A stretch of DNA of 64,000 bases. Source: Microdochium bolleyi (taxonomy: Eukaryota > Ascomycota > Sordariomycetes > Xylariales > Microdochiaceae). Below are positions 21,688 through 32,250 of this stretch, one piece after another. A program made the position numbers and the translations under genes. The DNA lies in contig KQ964250.1 of NCBI GenBank assembly GCA_001566295.1, positions 1 through 64,000 on the forward strand, in the 5' to 3' direction. The notes below the pieces were generated by a model. That model saw nothing but the letters and a program-made list of their open reading frames with translations. It had not been told where the DNA came from and did not search any database. Positions within the stretch are counted from its first letter, which is position 1. Every line of letters begins with the position of its first letter.

Positions 21688-22752
21688 ATGAACAGCACAC
21701 GCACAGCTAGGACAGTGCTGCAGGGCAGCCTTCTGCGGTGCGAGAGAGCTCAACTGTAAGTGCAATGAGTACTCAGCTGGGTCTTCTTTCTGAGGAGCAT
21801 GCGAGGCATTCATCTCTCATCCTGATTCAACCTTTGGAGACTAACACAACTCTGACTCTCAAGGTTGAATGTTCGAGCTCCATTGCAGGCTATTAAGGGG
21901 GCGGCACCTTTCTGTCATTCCTCAACCACCCACACACCTTCCGCTAGGCCACGGCAGCCATCCCAGCAGCATGTAGCGAGATCCCGCGGCGGCGGCGCAT
22001 GCCGGACCATCCACAGCACCTCCGCCCTCTCCAAGAAGTCGCGAGAGAAGAACCAAGTAGAGGACACGAAAGGCGGCCGGGGCGGCGGCGGCAACAAGAA
22101 CAAGGGCAAGCAAGCAGCAGCGTCCACATCATCGGGAGCAGGAGAAGAGGACGACACCAAGGGCGGCCCGACGGCGAACCCGGCGGACCCGCTCAACTTC
22201 GGCGACGTCAAGGCCCGGCACGAGAAGCAGTCGGAGCACTTTGTCGAGAAGCTCAAGAAGTTCCGAGCGGGCGGGCGCTTCAACCCGGACGTCATCAGCT
22301 CCCTGCCCGTCGTGACGGACAAGGCCACGGGGGAGTCGTACCCGCTTCGGGAGCTCGGCCAGGTCGTCCCCAAGGGGGGACGGACGATCAGCATCATCCT
22401 GCACGAGGCCGGGTACGTCAAGCCCGTCATGTCGGCGATCCAGGCGAGCGCGGACTTCAACCAGCAGCCGCAGCGGGATCCGGACAACGAGCTCGAGCTG
22501 GTGCTCAAGATCGAGGCCGAGAAGCCCGACGACGTGGCGAAGCGGATCAAGGCCATCTGCCACGACTGGCGCGGCCGCGTGAAGCTGATCCGCCAAAAGC
22601 GCGACAAGCAGCACACGGCGTGGCGCAAGGACGGGCTCGTCACGGAGGATGACAAGAAGCTCGCCGACAAGGAGCTCGAGAAGGTCATCAAGGGGTTGAA
22701 CGCGGAGATTGATAACATGGAGAAGGAGACGCTGAAGAGTGCGCAGGTTTAG
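21688..22752 (+). CDS. RRF1: Mitochondrial ribosome recycling factor
   Basis: Exon 1 is 21688-21755 and exon 2 is 21864-22752, split by a 108-nt intron with a CTAAC branch; 318 aa. Exon 1 supplies the ATG and a basic, hydroxylated presequence (MNSTRTARTVLQGSLLRCER). Without it the frame would start at a non-ATG codon. The N-terminal 110 residues are presequence plus a Gly/Lys-rich linker. The RRF fold follows: a helical region around NFGDVKARHEKQSEHFVEKLKKFRAGGRFNPDVIS, the beta domain (YPLRELGQVVPKGGRTISI), then helices with RVKLIRQKRDKQ, resembling the conserved RRF helix with its paired arginines. RRF splits post-termination ribosomes together with EF-G; the mitochondrial form serves respiratory-chain translation. 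The C-terminal ELEKVIKGLNAEIDNMEKE matches the family. Confidence 0.88.
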
Positions 22753-23066
22753 GCAGGGTCAATTTGACGATTGTATTGTACTTGGGGATGGATTTCTGGA
22801 CTGAAAATAACGTGCAAGAATCAGCACTCAGTATTCTACTCCTCCACACTGGGGACAAGACCATTGAATCCGGATTCGCATCGATCATTGCGAGAAAGTG
22901 TATCTTTTTTGCTTGTATATGTACATTACAGGTGTTCTGTTGTTGTTACATCGCCTCTCATCTTTGCTTCTCTATTCCGAGAAGAGAGAAGTGAGCACAT
23001 GCATTTTGTGGAGAGATCCCACGCCCTCCATGTCAGTCGTACACGCTCTCCTTCGTAACAACCTCC
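22753..23066. other. Convergent intergenic region
   Basis: About 0.3 kb between the stop of the recycling factor and the stop of the RGG-rich gene. T-rich; probably both 3' UTRs. Confidence 0.5.
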
Positions 23067-24464
23067 TCAAGCCTTGCTCTTGGGCACCTTGCCGCCGCCG
23101 CCGCCACCACTACCAGCCGCCTTGCCTGCACCCTTGCCCGCAGCGGCAGCAGCGGCAGCCTCCTGCGGCAACAAGCTCTTGATCTTGTCGTGGATCGTGC
23201 GCGAAGGCTGCCCGAACACACGCGTGTCCTTTTTCGTGTAGTTCTGCACGAGGGCGAGGGTATCGCCCAGCTTCACCGGCCGGGGCGCGTCGTACTTGCC
23301 CTGCAGCGCGGCCTCGAGCACCGCGCTCCGGACCTCCTCGCCAGCGCCCTTGCTGTAGTCTGGCGCGCCCTCGGCGGAGAACTCCTGCGTCCACGCCCGC
23401 GACTCGGCGCTTGGGAAGTACACGCCCGTGCCCTTGGTCGCGGCCTGGAGCGCCTCGTGCGGCAGGACGTGCGCCTCGTGCTCGAACGGCCGCCCGCCAC
23501 CGAGGACCCGCGCGCTCGCGACCGCCGTCGCCGCGTACCCGAAGGGGCTCGACGTCGTGGCCACCGCGGGGGCGTAGCCATGCAGCGAGTCGAGGCTGAA
23601 CGTCGGGTCGTACGTGTGCTCGACGCCCTGCTCGAGGCGGGCCACGTACGCGGCCTCCTCCTCAGTGACGAACAGCGGATCGAGCTGGCGCGCCTCCCTG
23701 CCATCGCCGCCCTCGCCGTCCTCGCCGTCGCCACGGCCCCCAGCACCACCACCGCGAATTCGTCGTACACGTCCGCCCCTGCCGCCGCGCCCGCCGCGTC
23801 CGCCCCTGCCTGGTGCTCCTCCACGCCCTCCGCGGAAGGTCATACCGCCGCCGCCTCCTCCTCCCCGTCCACCGCGGCCGCCGCCGGTGTAATTGTTACC
23901 GCCGCCTCTGTATCTCTGGAAGGAGTTGTCACCGCCGGACACGTTCAAGCCAACATTGAGCGACGTGTTCTGTGACGGCCGTGGTTGTCTGCTGTTGTAG
24001 TTGTAGTTCGCCCCAGGGCGCTCCGTGACGCCGCTCGGTCCGGGGGGGTTCCTCGGTCCGCTGGCAAACGCGCCGCCCCGACCGCCCCGGCCGCGGCCAC
24101 GAAGGCTGGTCACGCGGATGACGTTCGGCGGTCCTCCTCCGGGTGCCAATGGTGACGACGACGACGCTCCCGGTCCCGTGCTTCGCAGGTTCTGCACGCT
24201 CTGCTCTGCCTTGCTGATCAGTCCGTCGACCGCGGCGCTCGCTCTCGAGCGGTTGTGTGTGTTGCTTGATGTCGATGATGTTTTGGTCGTCGGTCTCGGT
24301 GTTGACGGAGAAGGGTTGCTGCTGCCGCTGCTGCTGTCATCGCTCGCAGCAAGCCGCTGGGCCACGGAGAAGCTGCGGATCGAGGCTGCGATGCCGTCGG
24401 CGACCCGGGCGAGGTCTGGCCGCGCCGGCCGCGAGAGAGCCGTCTTCAGCGGATTCCGGATCAT
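23067..24464 (-). CDS. RGG/glycine-rich protein with mitochondrial-type presequence
   Basis: The start is placed at 24464 (MIRNPLKTALSRPARPDLAR), which begins an Arg/Ser/Ala-rich stretch of about 40 residues ending near IRSFSVAQRLAASD, a good matrix-targeting signal. The frame is open upstream to 24608, but those residues do not look like a presequence. The product is 465 aa. The middle, about residues 125-255, is dominated by RGG, GGRGG and polyglycine runs (GRGGRGGRGGRGGR), a composition typical of RNA-binding tails. The C-terminal 190 residues are ordinary globular sequence (EEEAAYVARLEQGVEHTYDP, KGTGVYFPSAESRAW, TRVFGQPSRTIHDKIKSLLPQ), followed by an Ala/Gly/Lys tail. I do not recognise the globular part. 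A role in mitochondrial RNA or ribosome biology is inferred from targeting plus RGG, not shown. Confidence 0.72.
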   Translation of the reverse strand: MIRNPLKTALSRPARPDLARVADGIAASIRSFSVAQRLAASDDSSSGSSNPSPSTPRPTTKTSSTSSNTHNRSRASAAVDGLISKAEQSVQNLRSTGPGASSSSPLAPGGGPPNVIRVTSLRGRGRGGRGGAFASGPRNPPGPSGVTERPGANYNYNSRQPRPSQNTSLNVGLNVSGGDNSFQRYRGGGNNYTGGGRGGRGGGGGGGMTFRGGRGGAPGRGGRGGRGGRGGRVRRIRGGGAGGRGDGEDGEGGDGREARQLDPLFVTEEEAAYVARLEQGVEHTYDPTFSLDSLHGYAPAVATTSSPFGYAATAVASARVLGGGRPFEHEAHVLPHEALQAATKGTGVYFPSAESRAWTQEFSAEGAPDYSKGAGEEVRSAVLEAALQGKYDAPRPVKLGDTLALVQNYTKKDTRVFGQPSRTIHDKIKSLLPQEAAAAAAAGKGAGKAAGSGGGGGGKVPKSKA

Positions 24465-24920
24465 GGCGGACAGTCTCGAAAAGTGGCCACGCCGTGTTGA
24501 GTGTGAAGTGGTTACTTGCGAAGCACAGAAGCCGCCTGCACCGCCGTCGCCGTTACCTTGTGCCTGGGCTTTGGGGTGGGAGGTGGAATTTCTGCCAGAG
24601 TGGAGCATGGGGGTTCACGTTGCATGCATCAATGCGACTTGTGCACTTTGCGGGGCCGCCACCTTCTCGTGCTCTCCCACGAGACACTACAAGCAACTTT
24701 GCTCATCGAGAGTCAAGCCAACTTTTCAAATGGCGCCTGATGGAGCTTTTCAGATGATGGGATGCATTGCTCATATCTTTGAGCACGTACCCAGAAGCAT
24801 GTCACGACGCTGAGTCGACTGCAAACAGCCGAAACCACGATTCATGTTCAGACTTGTGCTCATTAATCCATTGTCAAACTCCTAAATCGACATGCAAGTT
24901 TTATACAGTCTTGGTTTCTC
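24465..24920. other. Intergenic between two minus-strand genes
   Basis: About 0.46 kb holding the promoter of the RGG-rich gene and the 3' flank of the dehydrogenase. No further feature was seen. Confidence 0.5.
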
Positions 24921-26591
24921 TCAGCTCTGAAGAGGCTTGCCCATACCACCGTACGTTATCGTCTTGATGTTCTGGTACTCCTCAATACCATACTTGGAAC
25001 CCTCACGGCCAAAGCCGGACTGCTTCACACCTCCAAACGGCGACGCTGGGTCGGAAATGAGTCCGGTGTTGACGCCGACCATGCCGACCTCGAGAGCCTC
25101 TGCCACCCGGTAGATGCGCTCAATGTCACGGGAGAAGAAGTAGCCAGCGAGACCGACCTCGGCGTCGTTGGCAAGGTCGACGACCTCCTGTTCCGTGGCG
25201 AAGGGGAACAGACCTGCCACGGGACCGAAGGTTTCCTCGCTGGCAATGCGCATCTCCTTGGTCATGCCGGTGATGACTGTAGGCTGGAAGAAGTTCTCGC
25301 CCAGGTCGGGCAGCTTCTGACCACCAACAGTGACCTTGGCACCCTTGCTTTCGGCGTCGCGAACGTGCTCCTCAACCTTGCCGACGGCACGGCCGTGGAC
25401 GAGTGGGCCATGCGTGACGCCCTCGTCGAAGCCATGGCCGACCTTGAAGCCCTTGACCTTCTCGGCGAACTTGGCCGCAAACTCGTCGTAGATACCCTTC
25501 TGCACGTACAGCCGATTGGCGCACACGCAGGTCTGTCCCGACGAACGGAACTTGGAGGCGATGGCCCCGGCGACAGCGGCATCTACGTCGGCGTCGTCAA
25601 AGACGATGAACGGCGCGTTGCCACCGAGCTCCATAGACAGGATCTTGAGTGTGGAAGAGGACTGCTCCATGAGGATCTTGCCGACCCCGGTTGAGCCTGT
25701 GAAGGAGACCTTGCGGATCTCGGGGTGCGTGGTCAGGACCTTGCCAATCTCGGGCGTGTTGTCCAGGCAGGTCACGACGTTGTAGACACCCTTGGGGACA
25801 CCAGCCCGGTGTGCAAGCTCGGCCATGGCCAGGGCCGAGAAAGGTGTTTCGCCGGGAGCCTTGACGACCGTGGTGCAGCCAGCCGCCAGAGCGGGGCCAA
25901 CCTTGCGGGTGATCATGGCCGCGGGGAAGTTCCAGGGAGTGATGAGACCACAGACGCCCACTGGCTGGCGGATCGTGGAGACGCGGTTGCCGGCAGCAGA
26001 CACGGGGATGGTGTCGCCGTAAATGCGGGGAGCCTCCTCGCTGAACCACTCGAAAAAGTTGGCTGCGTAGGCGACCTCGCCCTTGGCGTCGGCGTAAGGC
26101 TTGCCGTTCTCCCAGGTGATGAGCTTTGCGAGGTCGTCGGCGTTCTCGAGCATCAGATCGTACCACTTGCGCAGCAGCTTGGAGCGCTCGCGACCGGTGG
26201 TGGCCTTGAAGGACTTGAAGGCGGCCGTTGCGGCGCTGATGGCCTTCTCCGTGTCGGCGCCGTCCATCTCGGGGACTGTGCCGATGAGGCTGCCGGTGGA
26301 GGGGTCGTGGACCTCAAAGGTCTTGCCGGAGGCGGCCTTTACCCACTCGCCATTGACATAGCTGACATCGGTCTTGAGCAAGCTGGGGTCGTTGAGCTGC
26401 CAGAGGGTGCTGTTAGGCTACAGTGGCGACAGCAACGGCGTACATGAGCAGCAGTGACGTACCTTGGGAGCCATTGTTGAGGCACTGCGGCTGTAGATGC
26501 GCGGGAGTGCAGAGCGCTGGAACTGGGACTTGACAGGTGGCGATCTGAGGGTGTGGAGGGCGCTCCGTTGGATGGTACGGAGAAAAGACAT
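24921..26591 (-). CDS. UGA2: Succinate-semialdehyde dehydrogenase (ALDH family), presequence-bearing
   Basis: Two exons, 26591-26463 and 26396-24921, give 534 aa. Exon 1 starts MSFLRTIQRSALHTLRS, an amphipathic Arg/Ser-rich presequence, and continues to a second in-frame ATG at 26474 (MAPK), directly before the intron. Exon 2 opens LNDPSLLKTDVSYVNGEWV, the usual cytosolic-form start. ALDH signatures are present: TPWNFP (NAD(P) pocket), FTGSTGVGK, the general base in ELGGNAP (E299) and the nucleophile in SGQTCVCANR (C333). The neighbouring CVC pair and closing SPFGGVKQSGFGREGS fit the SSADH/GabD subfamily. The enzyme oxidises succinate semialdehyde to succinate, the last step of the GABA shunt. 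The two in-frame starts suggest mitochondrial and cytosolic forms. The exact substrate is inferred from the subfamily. Confidence 0.9.
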
Positions 26592-27453
26592 TGTTGTGGA
26601 GGGAAGGAGGGTGAACGGGGGAGCGTCGATGATATGTCGAGACGGGCACGAGGGGCGCTCCGGGTCCGGCGCACTAAGTCACGGAGAGCTCTCCAGGGGA
26701 CGGGGCTTATCTGCGGGACAATGGCCGAGTCTCAAGGCTGAGCAGCATGGGGCGGCGAGGGTCTTGGGCCGATCACCTGGAGGGTACTGTACTGCGTGGT
26801 GCTTCGGCAATAAGGTACCGCGGCCTGGGCTGTCGCTTTATGATGCAGCAAGCGAGTCAACAGCGTCGTGGCCGGCACACTGAGGAGTTGGGGTTGTTGC
26901 GTTAGGTATGACGTGAGGAAGTTGGGGAAAGGAGGGGCAACCCCCAGCTCCAAGACGTGCTTGGAAGTGCCATCGAGCCAGACCTTTCATGATGTCGACT
27001 TCTGTGGACTGCGCGGCCCAACTCGCGAAGTAGAGGGCGCCCAGGACTGCGAGACAGCTGCTCCGTGGTGACCTGCTCCCCTCAACTGAGGCCCATCTCG
27101 AGCACCATCTGCGACTTCTCTCTTCGCACACAGGTGGTGTTGCCCGGGGCTGCTGCTGTGGGGCTGGGCTTTGGTCTCCGAATCAGGCAGGTACAGCCTG
27201 GCTTCCACTTTGTCCAGGCGCGGAGCCCGAGTACGGTACCCCGGATTTCTCCTTCGCCATGTAGTTTTGCTCTGGCAATTCATCGACAAGGCAAGCATGA
27301 CACAGATTCATGTCCAAGGTCGCCGGCATCGGCCGGCAAGACATGGAAGCTTTCCCTCCCACCCGGCTAGCAAATAACTGGCAGATCCACGGCCCACATC
27401 GGCATATGTGCGATTGAATATCAGTATGACTAGGTCCTAAGTCTACCACCGCT
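26592..27453. other. Intergenic, dehydrogenase promoter and hydrolase 3' flank
   Basis: About 0.86 kb. Chance frames on both strands overlap one another. No repeats or RNA genes were recognised. Confidence 0.5.
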
Positions 27454-28361
27454 CTACAATACTGATCCAAACGGCACAGCTTTATCCTGGAATAAATCAT
27501 CTCGCTGCCCGTCGCCGACTGTCATGACCGCTCTCCTCGCGATCGTTGCGACAACCTGAGCCAGCGCATATGGATGGCTCAAAAACGGGCTGTGCCCGGC
27601 GCTGATCCTCTCCGACCTCATCCCCGGCACAGCAGCCACGATCATCTCTTGCACCTCTACCGACATCGCCAGATCCTGCTCGCAGACAACAAAGGTTTTC
27701 GGCACAATGACGTCCGTCGCCGCGAATGGCACGGGAAGCTCGACGGCAAGCTGTGACTGCGGGACCAGCTTACTCATCGCCCAGTCGGCCCGCTCGTCAG
27801 GCACCCCGTTGTAGAGCAACTGCCGAGCTGTCTGCTTGATACTTGTCGAACGATCCTAGCACAGGTTGTTTCGTCAGCGTCATCTTCACCGTGGTGCTGT
27901 TCAGCCGTCTGATATCTTACCTTGGCCGTCCCACCCACTTCACCGTACTCCATCCAGTCCGGAAATGAGCCGCCAATGGCCGAGAGGAGGCTCAACCCCG
28001 AGGCAGGAAGAGCAAAGGCGGACATGTATGCGACATGGCAGAAGCCGCCTGGAAGTCCTGCTGCGGCTCTCTCTGGCCTGGTCAGGCCCTCTGTCGCAAT
28101 CGATGCAGGTATACCGCCGTACGAGTGTGCGAGCAGCAGCACCTGCTTGTTCTTCGCAAAGAGCCGCAGTGCCACATCCCTGATGCACTGCACATCGTCC
28201 TGCCAAGTCTTGCCTAGTCGGTCCTTGCCGATGGATGGCAATGCCGGACAGGCCGTCTCGAAGCCGAGTTTCCGGAGCCGGCAGGACAACAGCTCGTAGT
28301 GACATGGTCTGTGCCATGAACCGTGGACAACAAGTACCGCAGGCCTTCTGTTTCTCGTCAT
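27454..28361 (-). CDS. Alpha/beta hydrolase
   Basis: Two exons, 28361-27921 and 27855-27454, with a 65-nt intron (GTAAGA...GTGCTAG); 280 aa. The protein begins MTRNRRPAVLVVHGSWHRP, where HGSW forms the oxyanion-hole strand and loop. The nucleophile elbow is AHSYGG (S80). The acid is probably in the CEQDLAM strand end (D208 or E206), and the histidine is H235 in AGHSPFLSHP. These elements in this order are the compact AB-hydrolase (PF12697-like) layout related to plant methyl-salicylate esterases and many fungal esterases. There is no signal peptide, so it is probably cytosolic. The substrate cannot be inferred. It is the last convincing gene before the gene-poor middle block. Confidence 0.85.
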
Positions 28362-30342
28362 GATATGATCGCGGGGTTGATGACACCGGTGAGGAATGGT
28401 CGGGCGATACTCCGTGTTGGGCTTTGATGATCAACGAGATCCGACTAGTAAGGGGTGCGTGCTGGAACCTACTGCACGTCCGCCGGCCTCATTTTATGTT
28501 TTCGACTCACCCGCCTTCTAGCGTTGACGATCACAGACGCAAGCCGTCCACCACCTGCGGAGCAGGGGTTGTGGAACGGCATGCCGCTATCACCTCCAGG
28601 ACTCGTCCCCTGATCCAGGTCGATGAGGCCAATCGGCTGCGAGCCGCTGGCCTGTCACGGACATGGCTCTAGTACGCGTCTTCGACACTATGTAACTCTT
28701 CGGACACTAGAGGTCTGCTGCCGATCCAGCTGCCCACGCAGGCTTGTGGTTGCTGTCGGCTGCGACCACAGCATAGTACACCGCTGTGATCGGTGATGGG
28801 CTAACATCACACCGGGGAGCCACGATGTCAGCCTCGGGCTGCAGAACACGAGAACACGGCTGGAGTAGTCGGCCATTGCACGGGTCGCTGCATTGATTGC
28901 GAGCCCTGGCTTGGGCGCTGATAATTGGGAGCCAAGCACAACGCGCGAGTATCCCATGGATAGTGTGATGGAGCTGCAGAAGAAAAAGCAAAGGTTCATC
29001 TGAGCCCCTGAGCATGTCGGAGCAAACAAACTCGCATGCCCCAGCGCGTGCCGAGAACGACTCTTGCGGCGACGCCCTGCCATGCACCTCGCTGCAGGTC
29101 CGGCCTGCCATTGGCCAGCTTCCACGTCGGCCAACTGCATGGGGAATGTCTCATCCGAACGTCACCTGTTTATCAATGAGAGAGCAAGCCAGACAGACCC
29201 GTGCTGTAGCAAACATTTTCTATCTCGGCTGTGCTCACTGCTGCAGTTTCGGGCCGTCGGCACTGTATGATGGGACCCTCAAGCGCTTGCGACCGAGGCG
29301 GGGTTGCCTCGTGTGGGGAGGGGACAATCAGGACCAGGTCCTACGTGCTGTTCATGGCCAAGAGCCCGCAGCCTGTGGTGCACCCCATTCGCTGTACGAG
29401 ATAACACTTGATCTTCTGCAGCGAGAGGGACTTCTCTGCTTGGTTGTGGAGCAGACTTTAAGTGATGTTGCGTGTATGTGTGTCAAAAGTCTCGGGAGTG
29501 TGAGATGGTCAGTTGTAGCAAACTGAGAAGGCGAAGAAGCAAAACGAGAAAGCAAGAAGAAAGAGGAGAGTAGCTGAATCCCAATGCTCCTGTGGTTTCT
29601 CCCAACCACAAAAACCGTCCGCACTAGCTAGGCTTTTGCCGAATCCAAAGCGGTCAAGACTTGCTTTGTGTTGGGTGTGAATCCGAGGATCGTGAGACCC
29701 CCTGTGTGGCGTTCTTGTTGGCTGCAGCCATTGCACACAGACACGCAGAAACAATTAACTACATGCACGAGGCGGAGCATGTGATCCTCCCATTGCGTCC
29801 TCTCTGGGATTGTTCTCTGGTTCCGCCGATAAGACAGATCGCGGGGATGAGAGAGGGAGGGGAGCGAAAGGGTCTGGGTGACGATGATGGGCAATGCACA
29901 GGTTGTTGTTGGTCGGTGTTGTTGGTATTAGTCGGACATGATTCCACATATCTAGTTCTTTCTGCTCTTTGGAGTTCTCTTGCGTGGTGGTCATGAAGAG
30001 AGAACGGGAGACATTATTGCCAGATCTGATTGGAATTGTTTCGCAAAAAGCGCGAGACGTCGTGACACTGTGCCGCCAGCTGACGTCCCTCCGGGCCGTG
30101 ACTGGACGGAACAGAACGCGTTGAAGTTGGAAAACAGCATGAGCGTGGGTTTCACCTGATGCATGGCGGCTGGCCGATGAGTGCCAGGTTCCTGTAAAGC
30201 CGGCTTGCTGTTATTGTCGAGAGAGACAGACGAGATGGAGCATGACTGAAGGGGATAGAACGGCAGCAAGGTTGGTGGTATTCTCTATGTGTGTGTATGT
30301 GTGTACGTATCTGCCTCTGGACGCGTGGCAGTCTTGCAACCC
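28362..30342. other. Long intergenic stretch, no supported gene
   Basis: About 2 kb. The longest frame is 170 codons at 29014-29526 (+), opposed by minus frames of 134-150 codons in the same place. None shows a domain, signal peptide or splice pattern I can defend. A GTGTGTGTATGTGTGTACG stretch lies near 30290. Confidence 0.45.
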
Positions 30343-30366
30343 TGAACCTCTGAACCTCTGAACCTC
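30343..30366 (-). repeat. Three tandem copies of an 8-bp unit (GAGGTTCA on the minus strand)
   Basis: TGAACCTC is repeated three times exactly at 30343-30366 and followed by a partial copy. The reverse complement, GAGGTTCA, differs by one base from the GAGGTCCA unit found at 31431 and 37074, so these look like one repeat family. Confidence 0.9.
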
Positions 30367-30614
30367 TGAGTTTAAGACGGAAACAATCACCGTACAACCC
30401 GAAGCGACGGATGGAAACAATCTCGATACTGACAGACGAATGATGGCACCGGTAATGACACCAACGCCGCATCATCCGCCGGAGAGCCACGTCCGCTATC
30501 CTGTCCCGGTCCAGTCCGCCTCGTCAGGCTCCAGGACGACGATGGGGCAGTCGACGTAGCGCTGCATCAGGCTGCCGCCATGCCGGCATTCCACGCCGGC
30601 TTTCATACCAAAAG

Positions 30615-31409
30615 TCGGAGGACATTGACAGCGATCTCGCAAATCGCATCTTCGACCGACTCGGGCAAATCCCCGAGACACCATCGGCGACAGCGCTTGG
30701 CCAACAGTGGGGATTGGCTACGGAGCGAGATGTGCTCAACTTGACTCGCTTCCGTGAGAATCTGCCTCTCCACGAAAGCGATCTCGTTGAGCTCATCAAG
30801 ATCATTACGGGGGATGGTCACCACGAGCAGGACCTTGGCAGTGGGCCTGCCGCACCTGCCGACAGTGCTCCTTCTCGTGCCAGGGACACACCAGCTGCGG
30901 TTGCCAACCTGTATGCCAACTGGTCCACCATAAGCAGCACTGTCATAAGGACCGTCAAGTATGCTGTGGGCTTGGTGCTGAACACCCATGGTGGCAGACG
31001 GACAATCGCATCCATCGTCAGGGATGCGACCAGCTACTCCATTAATACCCTTGCAGACATCACGATGACGACTGCCGCAAAGGTGAACCAAGTCAAGCTG
31101 GAGAAGGACGTCGAGCTTGCCGAGATCCACAGGTTGATCTCGCAACTCCGTTCCGACTCCAATGCGGACAAGGCCAGCCTTGAGTCTGAGATTGCCGCAC
31201 TCAAGCTAGACATCAAATACTTGAAGTCCGAGAAGGCGGCCCGCGACACCGAGGTCGAAAAATTGACGAGCGAGGTAGCAGAACTGGGCCAGGCTCATAA
31301 CTGGGTTTGGTGTCCTGCTGCGCTAATGGATGCTGTCCTCGTGTGGCGTCGTAAGAGAGGTAGTTGGCACCAGTCCAGGCTCATAACTGGGTTTGACGTT
31401 TTGTTGTGA
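30615..31409 (+). CDS. Putative helical/coiled-coil protein, 5' end unresolved
   Basis: The frame is open from 30459 to the stop at 31409 but contains no early ATG. The residues become protein-like from about 30615 (SEDIDSDLANRIFDRLGQ), directly after a possible AG acceptor. It continues through LTRFRENLPLHESDLVELI and a central helical part (TIASIVRDATSYSINTLAD). A clear coiled coil follows (KLEKDVELAEIHRLISQL, SLESEIAALKLDIKYLKSEK, TEVEKLTSEVAEL). The last 40 residues lie over a duplicated DNA segment and look unlike the rest, so the true stop may have been displaced. I recognise no family. The gene may be intact with a missed first exon, or a decayed gene in this repeat-rich block. Confidence 0.4.
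   Translation, partial: SEDIDSDLANRIFDRLGQIPETPSATALGQQWGLATERDVLNLTRFRENLPLHESDLVELIKIITGDGHHEQDLGSGPAAPADSAPSRARDTPAAVANLYANWSTISSTVIRTVKYAVGLVLNTHGGRRTIASIVRDATSYSINTLADITMTTAAKVNQVKLEKDVELAEIHRLISQLRSDSNADKASLESEIAALKLDIKYLKSEKAARDTEVEKLTSEVAELGQAHNWVWCPAALMDAVLVWRRKRGSWHQSRLITGFDVLL
31289..31397 (+). repeat. Direct repeat, GCTCATAACTGGGTTTG, about 86 bp apart
   Basis: CCAGGCTCATAACTGGGTTT is found at 31289 and again at 31375, identical over more than 20 bp. A third, shorter relative (GGCTCATAACTG) is at 31752. The first copy lies at the C-terminal end of the coiled-coil frame and the second just before its stop. Confidence 0.85.
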
Positions 31410-31430
31410 TGTTGGATGCATGAAGTGCCA

Positions 31431-31451
31431 GAGGTCCAGAGGTCCAGAGGT
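31431..31451 (+). repeat. Tandem GAGGTCCA, 2.6 copies
   Basis: Two exact 8-bp copies followed by GAGGT, 22 bp after the stop of the coiled-coil frame. The same unit recurs at 37074-37093. Confidence 0.85.
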
Positions 31452-31793
31452 GCGTGCTGTCTTCCCTTGACGCTAAACCCGGCGGGTCTCTGCGATCTGA
31501 AGATGTTTTCTCCTGCGTCCCGATCAGTTTGTCAAGGTCGGGCACAGACTCGGCCCCAGTCTCCCTGTGCGCAGCCTATAGCATTGTACACATGGCAGAC
31601 CCGGCGAAGGTTCTGGTCCGCCGAGGCATCACTCAGGGCTCCCTGTGTCACAGCCAGGATGATGTCGCATGCAATGCTGACGATTGCGAGGGGCGTTGCG
31701 CAGGCTCCATTTTGTCCGGTACCTTGTCTCATGATCGCCCTGAGATGGCCTGGCTCATAACTGCTTTCGATGGCGGAAAGCAAGGTTGGATCC

Positions 31794-31847
31794 AGAGGTT
31801 CGGGAGGTGACAGAAGTTCGGGAGGTGACAGAAGTTCGAGAGGTGGC
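31794..31847 (+). repeat. 18-bp tandem repeat, three copies
   Basis: Three 18-bp units with the core AAGTTCGGGAGGTGACAG. The first two are nearly identical and the third is diverged. The unit contains the GAGGT word shared by the other arrays in this block. Confidence 0.8.
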
Positions 31848-31906
31848 GGAGGTGATGGGTGTCACAGCCGTCCTCGCAGTCGTCTTCGTAGATGTATTTC
31901 AGCGAC

Positions 31907-32250
31907 TTAGCCGACCATCAAGGAATGAAAGAGATGGGGCTTGAGAACTTTACCGTCTTTTTTGTCATGTTTGGGGATGGTGCTTCGAACGTCGCTGACT
32001 TGGGCTGTTGTGGCTCGGGAGTGACATCTTCGCCCCGGAAGCGACCCACGCAGTCTTATGCAATGCCGTAAGGTGAGGCTCGGGTGAGGGCTCGGGTGAG
32101 GGCTCGGGTGAGGGCTAGGTGAGCTAGCTACACTCAGCATCATGAAAATGAGAGACACGGAAGAAGCTCACGAGTGTACTTCGTGACCAGCACCTGTGAA
32201 TGAGGCGACAAGCGTGTGTGGCCGTGTGGGATTGGCTCAGTGAAGACCAT
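31907..32250 (-). CDS. Doubtful small two-exon gene
   Basis: A TATA box on the minus strand (see 32416-32421) is followed by a C/T-rich leader and the context TCAAATCTCATGG, with an ATG at 32250. The frame reads MVFTEPIPHGHTRLSPHSQ...VTKYT to a GTGAGC donor at 32171. Joining it to the acceptor CAACAG before 32004 closes the frame to a 58-aa product ending KVLKPHLFHSLMVG. Both other frames of the putative second exon are also open, so frame closure gives little support, and the intron would contain the 12-bp array at 32077. It could equally be a non-coding transcript. No family is recognised. Confidence 0.2.
32077..32123 (+). repeat. 12-bp tandem repeat GGCTCGGGTGAG
   Basis: Three perfect copies at 32077-32112, then a shortened fourth (GGCTAGGTGAG). 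Confidence 0.9.

Noticed and set aside
24465..24608. Upstream extension of the RGG-rich protein
   Set aside because: The residues before MIRNPLK do not form a targeting signal, whereas the ATG at 24464 starts a clear one.
29014..29526. 170-codon plus frame in the 28.4-30.3 kb gap
   Set aside because: It has no recognisable motif, is opposed by similar-length minus frames, and has no splice or promoter support; it stays possible but unproven.
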